Shown here piece after piece: positions 56,336 to 64,000 of a stretch of DNA of 64,000 nt. Made by a program: the position numbers and the translations under genes. The notes under the pieces are model-generated. The model searched no databases and was not told the DNA's origin. It was given only the letters and a program-made list of their open reading frames with translations. Position 1 is the stretch's first letter; the number at the start of each line of letters is the position of its first letter. Where the stretch lies: positions 13,532 through 77,531 of the forward strand of contig CAUGVQ010000001.1 in assembly GCA_959602875.1 (NCBI GenBank). The letters run 5' to 3'. The stretch comes from an uncultured Collinsella sp. (GTDB taxonomy: Bacteria > Actinomycetota > Coriobacteriia > Coriobacteriales > Coriobacteriaceae).

Positions 56336-57132
56336 ATGTTACAGAGTGAATCCTATCGCCTCATGTACAACATCGCCCGACAGTTGTTTGAGGAGATGAA
56401 GACTGTTGCTAACCTTGAACAACTGCGTGAGGATTACTTTATAGGGCTGAATGCGAATCCGAAATCTTTGGGCAACGTCTTCGGCAGATTAATATCCTCC
56501 GCGCAAAACTCTGCCTATCGATCGAACGTAATAAACATTAAAAAAGAATGAAGCCTGCATCAAGTCCGTTATTGGCGATTATGGCTGCTCGCAATTTGAC
56601 CTTGACCGCGTGGCGACCATGGACGAAGAAAAACTTCTATCGCAGTTACGGGAAAGCTGCAATGTCACCTCGACCGCGAGAGACTCCCCTAAGAACAGTT
56701 GGAGGATTTGGAGTCACGCGGTGATCGATAGCGCCCGTTTCCTTGCCTCATTTGACGATATCGAGGGCTTTCTCTCGTTTGTGGATTATTTTCAACGCAG
56801 CACCGCAACGAAAGTTGCACTGCCGCTGTACCTATCAACAAAAAATACGTGGTCTTGGATTTGCGCTGGCATGTGACGCCTTGAAGGAGTTGGGTTACCA
56901 GGGGTACGCCAAACCTGATAGTCATATGATAGAGATCTTCAACAAGCTCGGTTTTTGTAGCAAGTCTCCTGTGGATGTCTTTGAAACAATGCTAGAGATG
57001 TCAGATGTTCTAGACGTTTCTCCATTTAAGCTCGATAAAACACTCTGGCTCGTATGCTCTGGAAAGTTCTATCTAGATGAAAAGCGTGCGGAAAACGGAA
57101 AAGCTGTACTTCTATCTCGAGTTAAAAAGGGT
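56336..57132 (+). pseudogene. Frameshifted gene, possibly HhH-GPD glycosylase-like
   Basis: One gene spread over three frames: 56336-56551, about 56535-56876 and about 56830-57132. The joins fall in two A6 runs (56540-56545 and near 56839); removing one A at each gives an uninterrupted protein of about 265 residues. The C-terminal part (GFALACDALKELGYQGYAKPD, shown as GLGFALACDALKEL and YAKPDSHMIEIFNKLGF) is reminiscent of HhH-GPD DNA glycosylases; this is weak. The last codons are interrupted by an IS30 insertion. Before insertion the gene would have ended RVKKG-stop, with the TGA now at 58876. Confidence 0.6.
57116..57132. repeat. 17-bp target duplication of IS30, left copy
   Basis: CTCGAGTTAAAAAGGGT, exactly repeated at 58859-58875 on the other side of the IS30 element; adjacent bases differ on both sides. 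Confidence 0.85.
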
Positions 57133-58858
57133 AGGTTGAATGCCGAGATGCAACACCGTTGCATGCACCGGTGCAGTAACAACATACCGCCCCTGCCGTA
57201 CAATCTCCTCGCACACGGCTTCCGGCCAGGAGGGGGGGAAGTATGGCCGGGAAACCGAAAAACAGCTAACCATCGATCAAAGGGAAGTTGTTGCCACGGG
57301 TCTTTCACAAGGTTGGAGTGCTCGCAAGATCGCCAAGTCCATAGGCGTTAGCCCTTCGACTGTCACGCGCGAGGTGAAGGCAAGCAGAACGGTCCGCGAG
57401 CGAGACCGCAAACGAGCGATCTCGCTCGCGGTGAGATGTGAGAACTACAGTACCTGCGACCATGTCGGCAAGGCTTGCCCTCGCTGCCTAACCCTAAGAA
57501 CGCGTTGCAAGAAGTGCCGGACGAGAAGCTGTATCGACAGCTGTCCCGACTACAGGCGCAAGATGCGCCCCGACACGGAGAAGTGGCCCTATGTATGCCC
57601 TTCAGGATGCCCTAAGAGAGGACGCTGCTCATTCCCCAAATGCAGCTATGACGCTTCTTCTGCCGAGGCACGCCACCGAGGGCGCCTGAGCGAGTCCCGC
57701 TCGGGCATAGCTCTTACCCCGGAAGAGCTTACCCAAATGAAAGCGATCGTGGCACCCCTCATTAAAAAGGGGCAGAGCTTCGAGGCCATCTGGGCCGAAC
57801 GCGCCGACGAGCTGCCGGTAGGGGTAAGGACCGCCTATAACTACCAGGCGGACGGCATCCTCGGGATCGCAAGCCTGGAGCTGCCTCGTAAGGTGCGGCT
57901 GCGCCCCCGTAAGAGGCGCCCCGACAAGAGCCGCGACCGTGTGGACAGGACAGGGAGGACCTTCGAGGACTTCCGGGCGCTGCCCCTTACCGAGCAAGCC
58001 CTGAGCGTTCAGGCGGACTCGGTATGCGGCCTTGAGGCCAACAGGCGAGATCTCCTAAGCCTTCTCCTGCTTGCCCCAGGGCTCCATATCTATCTTGGGA
58101 AGGAGCACGGCTCCCCTCAGGCCACGGTAGAGGCGTTCGACGGCCTTGAGCGCATGCTGGGGAGCCCCGGGGCGTTCGAGGCGGTCTTCGGGATCATCCT
58201 CGCCGACCGAGGGGTTGAGTTTGATGACTGGGAGGGTATGGAGCGCTCCTGCGTGGTCGAGGGGGCGAGGCGCTGCCGCGTCTTCTACTGCGACCCTATG
58301 GAGTCCAACCAAAAGGCGCGATGCGAGCGCGACCACGTGGAGCTCAGGCGCATACTGCCTAAAGGGCGCAGCGATTTCGATGCCTTGAACTCCTGGGATA
58401 TCGCTACGGTCTCCTCGCACGTCAACTCCTATCCCAAGCCCTCTCGAGGTGGCAGGTGCGCTCTTGATCTTGCGGCGGGCGTCGTCCCCTCCGAGCTCTT
58501 GGGGCAGCTTGGCATCGAGCGCGTTCCAACCGATGAGGTGACACTCAGGCCGTCGCTCATCAAGCATGCCGTAGAGCAGTAAGCGTCTTCAGTCGGTCGA
58601 CAGGTGGGGCCGGTGCCGTGCGGAGACATAGAGGAGATTCCCGAAGGCGTCTCCCGTTGCATCTACCCCTTCAGTTCCTTGCTCGAAGGTCCAGCCAAGC
58701 ATGCCGTGAAATCATCCGACATAATCTCGGATGATCCATCAAGCCCCCTGTCAGAGCCCTTTGAACGGTTAGGCGCAACAAAAATTGGAAGGAACTGCAG
58801 GATTGCGTGCAACGTTGCATCTAGCTCTGCAGTGTTCCAACAACATTTTCAATCGACC
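57133..58858 (+). mobile_element. IS30-family insertion sequence
   Basis: A 1726-bp element delimited by a 17-bp direct repeat. Near the ends are related inverted sequences (AGATGCAAC...GTTGCA near 57146-57163 and the reverse near 58809-58822). It carries one transposase. Long target duplications are unusual for IS30 but are known for IS1630-type members, which target hairpins. Its base composition is GC-richer than the island around it. Confidence 0.8.
57243..58582 (+). CDS. IS30-family transposase, 5' frameshifted
   Basis: An intact frame of about 440 residues with an N-terminal HTH (LTIDQREVVATGLSQGWSARKIAKSIGVSPSTVTREVK, seen as KSIGVSPSTVTREVK), a Cys-rich zinc-like segment (CEN, CDH, CPRC, CKKC) and a DDE core. 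The core residues are D in VQADSVCG, D in ILADRGVEF and E in CERDHVELRRILPKG. The expected start ATG at 57243 (MAGKPK) is separated from this frame by a run of five A (57258-57262); six would restore MAGKPKKQLTIDQ. As written, translation needs an upstream start (57140) or the gene is inactive. Confidence 0.75.
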
Positions 58859-58875
58859 CTCGAGTTAAAAAGGGT
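58859..58875. repeat. 17-bp target duplication of IS30, right copy
   Basis: Exact copy of 57116-57132. The following TGA would have been the stop codon of the interrupted gene. Confidence 0.85.
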
Positions 58876-58878
58876 TGA

Positions 58879-59215
58879 AATCTGGTCTGGACGATATTTC
58901 ACTGTCAAAGCGCGGTAAAAATAGTATGCTACCTACCGCTACTCGGACATAACGCAGCTGGACACGGGCGGCCATACCGGAGGACATACCTATAGGGCTG
59001 TCGGAAGGTGTACGAGGATCTTTACGGTGTCGTTGAGGAAAGCCTCATCATCAAACGCATAAAGATCGAATCCGTCTGGGCACCCAAATAAGCTCTTCTG
59101 TCCAATGGAAACATTGCCTGTCAAGCTGAAAGAGAACTACGGCTCAACGGATGAGAAGGAGCGCCGTCGGTGCCGAATGGGCAATCGGAAAACAAGTGTG
59201 AACGGGAGATGTAAA
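58879..59215. other. Gene debris right of IS30
   Basis: No full gene. A 27-codon frame at 59008-59091 (VYEDLYGVVEES...VWAPK) looks like the tail of a lost protein, not identified. The rest has no recognisable feature. Confidence 0.4.
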
Positions 59216-59596
59216 GTGAAAGCCCTGCTCTCCATACATCCTAAATATGCTGCCTCGATCTTTGCAGGAGAAAAACGATACGAATACAGGAGAAGGCTTC
59301 CGAAGAAACGCGTATCTTGCATCTTAATATATGCAACAGCACCGATCTCAAAAATCATAGGCGAAGCTCGAGTTGTCGACACGCTCATCATGGATAAAGC
59401 CAAGCTCTGGCAGCATACAAAATCATATGGAGGCATTTCTGAAAAGGAGTTCGATCGCTACTTTACTGGAGTTGACATTGGCGGGGCGATTCTGCTTTCC
59501 AGCCCAATCCTCTACAAAGAACCACTTACAATAGAGAGGATTGGGCTCACAAGAGCACCGCAGTCGTTTTGCTATTTGAGTGGTGAAGATGAATAG
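59216..59596 (+). CDS. ASCH-domain protein
   Basis: A 126-residue protein; start GTG at 59216 behind GGGAG, chosen because homology begins at KALLSIHPKYAASIFAGEK. The ASCH (PUA-like) fold is shown by LLSIHPKYAASIFAGEKRYEYRR, ILIYATAPISKIIGEARV, the LW residues and the EKEFDRYFTG segment. ASCH proteins bind RNA or nucleosides, and some hydrolyse modified cytidine. It overlaps the next gene by 8 bp and so heads a three-gene operon. Confidence 0.8.
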   Translation: MKALLSIHPKYAASIFAGEKRYEYRRRLPKKRVSCILIYATAPISKIIGEARVVDTLIMDKAKLWQHTKSYGGISEKEFDRYFTGVDIGGAILLSSPILYKEPLTIERIGLTRAPQSFCYLSGEDE

Positions 59597-60791
59597 CTTC
59601 GCATTTTGGTGCCGTCGCAACGACAAAGAAGAGAAGACTGACGATAATCCATCGGTAGAGGCGATGGTCAATATTAACTTATGGATTGCAGGCGACCAGG
59701 GAAAGAGGAAAGGGAAACCCATTGCGTTCGATTTCGGTCTTATGCTATCCCCCTGCGACCCTGAGAAATCCGAGAATAACTCCTCCCTCAGGAAGCTATC
59801 CAAACGGCTTTGCAATAACTTCCATAATGACATTTCAGTCCTTGACCACATCAAGGGAATATCCCTCTATTGTCCCTTTGCACTAGAGAGCAATTGCTTC
59901 TCAGACCTAATGCCGTGCCTAAACAAAGAGACGCTCGGGGCCATTTTCAACGATCGGTGCCGTGTGGTGGAACGTGATTTCACTTCTCGGTATATGGAGG
60001 TCAACCTTGCAAATGATGAAAACCAAAAACCATTCCTCCTTTTATCCTGCGATTCAATTGAGATTAAGAGATGCGGGGACGGGGGCGCCTCTATTATCAA
60101 CATTGATTTCCCTCACAGAGTGAGAGTGGCCAAGGACAAACCCTCTAGGGCGTACATCAGATTTCGACTCCTTCTTGGCAGAAACTGCGGACTGGTAAAG
60201 AGGAGTGATTCACATGACAAGGTATTCACGAGCGCGTTTAGCCGTGAAGAGACCATTGACCTTAGAATCAATGATTACAGAACCCTCAACGATGAAATGA
60301 GAGAAAGGATTGACGGTGTGGCACCGGATGTCTATCGCCTTCAGGGAATGACCGTCCACACCCTACTAATGGCACAAACAAACGTTACGGTGGAATCCTT
60401 TGAAGATCTTCATGAAAAGAGACTGCTTGAGGGAAATGGCGTTTGGGAGAAATACGCTCCGAAAGGTAGTGCTGTATCAAACTTAGTTGCTTGGCATTGG
60501 AAGAAAAAGATAGATAAACCGGGTGAGGGCTATAAAACCTATTTGAAGCTCAGTTACTCGGTATGCAACTGGAAAACAATCATTCTATATATCGTTTTTC
60601 TCATCTTCTTCTCCGTTATGACAAACTCTCTTACAACCCTATTATGTGATGAACTATGCATCGGATCTATAAACGTGACAATTTCAAGCGCCATAATATG
60701 CATCGTTCTTATTGTCCTGTGTTTTGGTAAACCTAAGATTGGTAATCAACTCAAACGTATTTTTAAGTCTATACACGATGGTATCCTGTAA
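59589..60791 (+). CDS. Uncharacterised protein with two C-terminal membrane helices
   Basis: A 400-residue protein; the start ATG (59589) overlaps the ASCH gene. About 330 soluble residues without recognised motif are followed by two hydrophobic segments (TIILYIVFLIFFSVM, about 337-360; ISSAIICIVLIVLCFG, about 372-390) and a short basic tail. The layout of large cytosolic domain plus C-terminal hairpin anchor recalls membrane effectors of immune systems, but no family is recognised. It lies 14 bp before a GNAT gene. Confidence 0.7.
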   Translation: MNSFAFWCRRNDKEEKTDDNPSVEAMVNINLWIAGDQGKRKGKPIAFDFGLMLSPCDPEKSENNSSLRKLSKRLCNNFHNDISVLDHIKGISLYCPFALESNCFSDLMPCLNKETLGAIFNDRCRVVERDFTSRYMEVNLANDENQKPFLLLSCDSIEIKRCGDGGASIINIDFPHRVRVAKDKPSRAYIRFRLLLGRNCGLVKRSDSHDKVFTSAFSREETIDLRINDYRTLNDEMRERIDGVAPDVYRLQGMTVHTLLMAQTNVTVESFEDLHEKRLLEGNGVWEKYAPKGSAVSNLVAWHWKKKIDKPGEGYKTYLKLSYSVCNWKTIILYIVFLIFFSVMTNSLTTLLCDELCIGSINVTISSAIICIVLIVLCFGKPKIGNQLKRIFKSIHDGIL

Positions 60792-60805
60792 GAGAAGGAG
60801 GGGAT

Positions 60806-61327
60806 ATGAGCAACCTAAGTATCATCACAGTCGATAGTATTAGCGAGGCAGAAGATCTGCTTGCAATTGCACGCGGCAGCTTCAGACGTTACTATCCTAA
60901 TTTTGACATGTGGTACCGTACCAAGATCCTCCCCAACCTCGGGTCAACTCGTTGGATTCTTAAAGCCACTTCTCAAGGGAAAAAAGCTGGACTTTGCATC
61001 GTCAAGGATGACGGCATTGAAAAGAAGATCTGTTCGCTGCGCGTGGACATCCGTCACCGAGGCCAAGGAGTCGGTACAGCGTTAATTGAATCTGCAATTG
61101 ATTTACTCGGAGACGAAAAACCTCTTATTACTGTTCCCCAAGAGGTCATGCCATCGTTATCCCCTCTACTTAGCAAATTTGGGTTCGAGAAGACAGCTGA
61201 ATATCAAGGCCTGTATAGGGATGGCGTAAGCGAGTATTTCTTTAACAACGAACCTGATTCTCACAACCATTTCGCTGGCGTTCTCATTAATCGGGGCAAA
61301 GGTGTGAAAGCGCTGGCAGCTGTCTAG
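60806..61327 (+). CDS. GNAT-family N-acetyltransferase
   Basis: A 173-residue GNAT. The acetyl-CoA loop is RVDIRHRGQGVGTALIE; the C-terminal half has ITVPQEVMPSLSPLLSKFGFEKTAEYQGLY, typical of the family end (LLSKFGFEK). SD AAGGAGGGG. Last gene of the ASCH - membrane protein - GNAT operon; the substrate is unknown. Confidence 0.82.
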   Translation: MSNLSIITVDSISEAEDLLAIARGSFRRYYPNFDMWYRTKILPNLGSTRWILKATSQGKKAGLCIVKDDGIEKKICSLRVDIRHRGQGVGTALIESAIDLLGDEKPLITVPQEVMPSLSPLLSKFGFEKTAEYQGLYRDGVSEYFFNNEPDSHNHFAGVLINRGKGVKALAAV

Positions 61328-61365
61328 TAATCCTGAAGCACGCTCTCCAACAATATTCTTGGTCA

Positions 61366-61395
61366 AAGCCACCCCTAAAAGGGGTGGCTTGCTTT
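61366..61395 (+). terminator. Terminator of the ASCH-GNAT operon
   Basis: Perfect 11-bp stem AAGCCACCCCT / AGGGGTGGCTT with a 3-base loop, then GCTTT. Confidence 0.75.
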
Positions 61396-61877
61396 AGGGT
61401 ATGACCCTCGGAGACCGCAGCAGATCTAAAGACGATAGGGCAGGATACTGGTAACGTGCAATTATTAGCGCACTCTGGCAGCGAGGGGGCTTCTGAACGG
61501 AAAAGGGCACAGCAAACCCCGGCGTGACTTAGATTGTATTTGATGGCCTTCGTATTGCTGGTTTGGGCGCGGTGATTTTTCAGGAATGAGCGCGAAAAAG
61601 TTTCAGGTCTGAGCGCGGGCACGCCGACCGTCCCGTTCGGCCTACCGTTGTCGTTGTTCCGGTTACGTCGATTGGCGGCCCGGGAGGAAATAATCGGCGT
61701 GGCCGTGATCGACGAGCTTCCGGTGAATAAGTCTATTGCACACGGGTTCGCAGACGATAGTTAGGACGCACTATCATCGTTGTCCGTGTTATGTCCAGAC
61801 TAGCGTCCGGATTATCTTTCCTTCCCATCCCAATTTGGCACAGCGCCCAGCTCGACCTCTAGCTGGACTCAAACGGA
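61396..61877. other. Intergenic debris with repeated TTTCAGG-TGAGCGCG motif
   Basis: No gene supported. Near 61578-61617 the motif TTTCAGGaaTGAGCGCG recurs as TTTCAGGtcTGAGCGCG, resembling repeated ends of IS21-like elements; no transposase is present. The rest is featureless. Confidence 0.35.
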
Positions 61878-62840
61878 CTAATCCCTGCGCCCCGTGGCCC
61901 CCGATGTGATGCGGTCGAATCGATGCTTGGCGTTTGATAGCTTGTTCTCAACTTCACTTTGGCGTTCGATATGCACTGAATAACCCGGCCTCTCAACACC
62001 GATTAGCGGATGAGCCGTTTCGCCATCAAGCACCAAGATTATCTTACGACCGTCTTTTAGCTGCCCACAACACGCCGGATTGGCCTCGATGTAATCATAG
62101 AGAAGCTTGTCTGTTTCTTGAATATAGTCGGCCGAATACGAATAGAAAGCGGCGACAACCTCCAAGACCTCGATATAATATCGCTCCATACACCACGTAT
62201 ATGAGATACGATGATGTCTAGCGTCGAGTTTATTCATCTGTTCTAGTTTATCTTGCATCATCCGCTTTACCAGGCCTTTTATCGAAAAGTGCTCAGGCTT
62301 CATAAGCTGATCAAGGTCAAAAGCTGCTCGAAATCTCCCTTGCTCGTCCACGTAGAGGGAGACAAGGGCCTGGCCATGCTGGGCCTCATCTCTTAACTTG
62401 GTCATCAGCGCATAAACTCCGCCCTTGTCAATCATTCCTTTCAGCAAGCTCTCGAATTGCTGATAGCTCGAATCGCTTTCGCCGAGCTCGTACTTCATAA
62501 AACATCGAAGGGACTCCGTTAGTGTTACGCCAGACGAGACGAAATTCGTCGCAAAACAGTTAGCGTCAATCCTTGTCCGCTGGAAAGCCTGCTCAACACT
62601 TGCACAATGCGCCGTAGTCATAACGCGATCGCTCACGTAGCTTTCCAACCCCTCTGAATACCTTTCATAATTCCAGCAGAACATCTCGAACAACTGCCAA
62701 CGGTCTTCCATCATTTGCGCTGTCTTGATACTTCTCCAAGCAACAGGCGCATGCTCATCACTGAGCGGTTCGATTGAGTTGACGACGTTCAACAACTCAT
62801 CAGAAACATCCTCAACTCGGATAACATTGAAGGAGTCCAT
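61878..62840 (-). CDS. Uncharacterised protein with R-x4-H motif
   Basis: A 320-residue helical protein; the start ATG at 62840 lies behind GGAGAGAG (an upstream start at 62906 would include the SD). Residues 150-155 read RDEAQH inside MTKLRDEAQHGQAL, matching the R-x4-H pattern of HEPN-like proteins where LRN-x-x-QH is common. The C-terminal domain (KIILVLDGETAHPLIGVERPG, read as ILVLDGETAHPLIG) is unassigned. Isolated gene on the minus strand between two mobile regions. Function unknown. Confidence 0.6.
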   Translation of the reverse strand: MDSFNVIRVEDVSDELLNVVNSIEPLSDEHAPVAWRSIKTAQMMEDRWQLFEMFCWNYERYSEGLESYVSDRVMTTAHCASVEQAFQRTRIDANCFATNFVSSGVTLTESLRCFMKYELGESDSSYQQFESLLKGMIDKGGVYALMTKLRDEAQHGQALVSLYVDEQGRFRAAFDLDQLMKPEHFSIKGLVKRMMQDKLEQMNKLDARHHRISYTWCMERYYIEVLEVVAAFYSYSADYIQETDKLLYDYIEANPACCGQLKDGRKIILVLDGETAHPLIGVERPGYSVHIERQSEVENKLSNAKHRFDRITSGATGRRD

Positions 62841-63051
62841 GTCTCTCTCCGTCGTCCTGAAATAAACTGCATAACTCGAAGTGTAGATCTTATCCCCACA
62901 GCTCAATGTTAGTTGTCGCTTATTGTGGGACGTTCCCCATGTTAACGTTCAATTTCTTGCCCACTTTGACAGCAGAATGGCATCCAGATAGGAAGAAGGG
63001 CACGTCCCGCCCCAGTACGATTCGAGTTGCCCAGATTCAATCAGACTGGAG

Positions 63052-64000
63052 ATGACTACGCCTGAAACAATCGTAACACTGAACGAGGGGGCCCTGAGGG
63101 CCGACCTTCGCGAGCTCGTCGGAAAGACCGTCGAAGACACCCTGGACCGACCTCTCGAGGAGGAGGCGGGGTATCTCGTCGGCGCCGGACGCTACGAAAG
63201 GACCGCGGAGTGCGGGGCATACCGCATAGGGCACTACGACGGAAGTCTGACCACGTCGTCCGGCGAGGTCACGATGCACATGCCCAAGCTCAAGGGCATA
63301 AGGTTCACCACGGCGGGCATCGAGCGCTACCGCCGGTGCGAGATCTCGGTTGAGAAGGAGATAATCGAGATGCACCTCACGGGCATCTCGACCAGGCGCA
63401 TCGAGGACGTTTCCGAGATCCTCTGGGGCTCGAGCGTGTCCGCGGCCACCGTCTCGAACCTCAACGAGAAGGCGTTCGCGTCCGTTGGGGAGTGGCGCAA
63501 CCGCCCCCTCGAGCGCGCCTACCCCTACGCCTACGTCGACGGGATCTACCTCAAGCGCAGCTGGGGAGGCTCATACGAGAACGTCGCCGTGATGGTCGCC
63601 ATCGGCGTGAACGACGACGGCTACCGCGAGGTCATAGGCCCCGCCGAGGGGTTCACCGAGTCCTCGGAGTGCCGGCGGGAGTTCCTTTCGTGGCTGAGGT
63701 CGCGCGGGCTGCGCGGCGTGCGCATGTTCACCGGGGACAAGGCGGCCGGCATGGTCGGCTCCATCGCCGAGGTCTTCCCCGGCGCCGCCCACCGGCGCCG
63801 CGCCGTGCACTTCTACCGCGACGTTCTCGCCAGGGTGCCCAAATCCAGGCGAGCCAAGGTCGCGGCCATGCTCAAGGCGATCCGCGCCATGGAGTCCCGC
63901 GAGGCCGCCGAGGCCAAGGCGCTGGAGGTGGCCGCCGGCCTCGACGGCATGAAGCTCGGGGAGGCCGCCAAGGCCGTGAGGGACGGCTACGCGGAGACCC
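63052..64000 (+). CDS. IS256-family (Mutator) transposase, cut by window edge
   Basis: An open frame from ATG 63052 to the right edge (316 residues seen, no stop). Typical Mutator features: TGISTRRIEDVSEILWG, SVSAATVSNLNEKA, first catalytic Asp in YAYVDGIYLKR and second in MFTGDKAAGMVG, then a YRDVLARVPKSRRAKVAAMLKAI helix region. The third residue (Glu) lies in the missing part. It is much GC-richer than the island before it, so a separate arrival. The IS left end should lie in 62841-63051, but no repeat partner is visible. Confidence 0.85.
   Translation, partial: MTTPETIVTLNEGALRADLRELVGKTVEDTLDRPLEEEAGYLVGAGRYERTAECGAYRIGHYDGSLTTSSGEVTMHMPKLKGIRFTTAGIERYRRCEISVEKEIIEMHLTGISTRRIEDVSEILWGSSVSAATVSNLNEKAFASVGEWRNRPLERAYPYAYVDGIYLKRSWGGSYENVAVMVAIGVNDDGYREVIGPAEGFTESSECRREFLSWLRSRGLRGVRMFTGDKAAGMVGSIAEVFPGAAHRRRAVHFYRDVLARVPKSRRAKVAAMLKAIRAMESREAAEAKALEVAAGLDGMKLGEAAKAVRDGYAET

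Noticed and set aside
56336..57132. Programmed frameshifting of the broken gene
   Set aside because: The breaks need +1 (or -2) shifts in simple A runs with no stimulator seen; decay or sequence error is simpler.
61396..61877. IS21-type element
   Set aside because: Only a twice-repeated end-like motif is visible; no istA/istB frame is present.

Overview
The window looks like the chromosome of a high-GC actinobacterium of the class Coriobacteriia, with a gut, Collinsella-like lineage as the best guess. The support is base composition, the sugar-fermenting and anaerobic gene content (phosphoketolase, NfnAB, PTS plus GH4 phospho-glucosidase, ECF vitamin transport) and family resemblance. No rRNA is present, so placement below the class is inference.

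Layout. 1-2900: IS debris, namely an ABC-permease remnant cut by a complete IS3-family element that abuts a second, truncated IS3 transposase. 2.9-8.8 kb: initiator tRNA and a leftward cytochrome c maturation cluster (ccmE-F-A-B-C-D) whose CcmE carries a C-x3-Y heme motif. 8.9-13 kb: coaX, birA and a folP-folK fusion. 13-17 kb: a cobalamin riboswitch ahead of a DUF4430 lipoprotein, an EcfT, and one polypeptide that fuses two ECF ATPases to an S component. 17-26 kb: sirtuin, exonuclease III, glmU, prs, an inserted AlbA_2/Schlafen-type regulator bounded by long direct repeats, pth and nfnAB. 26.7-33 kb: leftward glutamate/polar amino-acid ABC operon, YqeY and a parvulin-type foldase. 33-47 kb: PTS EIIA, a degenerate flavodoxin-like protein, RpiR regulator, phosphoketolase, glmS, LacI regulator, VanZ/RDD membrane protein, HAD phosphatase, larE and an EF-G-like GTPase. 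48-52.6 kb: EIICB plus 6-phospho-alpha-glucosidase, divergent from an RpiR regulator. 52.6-64 kb: an AT-richer accessory island that resembles a defence island, with RloA/RloB, an HEPN-like protein, uncharacterised genes, a broken gene carrying an IS30 insertion, an ASCH / membrane protein / GNAT operon, another protein with an R-x4-H motif, and an IS256-family transposase running off the right edge.

Three 185-207 bp elements (9657, 26502, 47602) share one pair of terminal inverted repeats but have unrelated interiors, which suggests a MITE-like family. Several intergenic regions also carry very long perfect palindromes (arms of 15-30 bp). About 50 bp of the tRNA-fMet gene is repeated inside the 3' end of ccmC. 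The best candidates for something undescribed are the MITE-like family, the repeat-flanked regulator between prs and pth, and the ASCH / membrane / GNAT operon.
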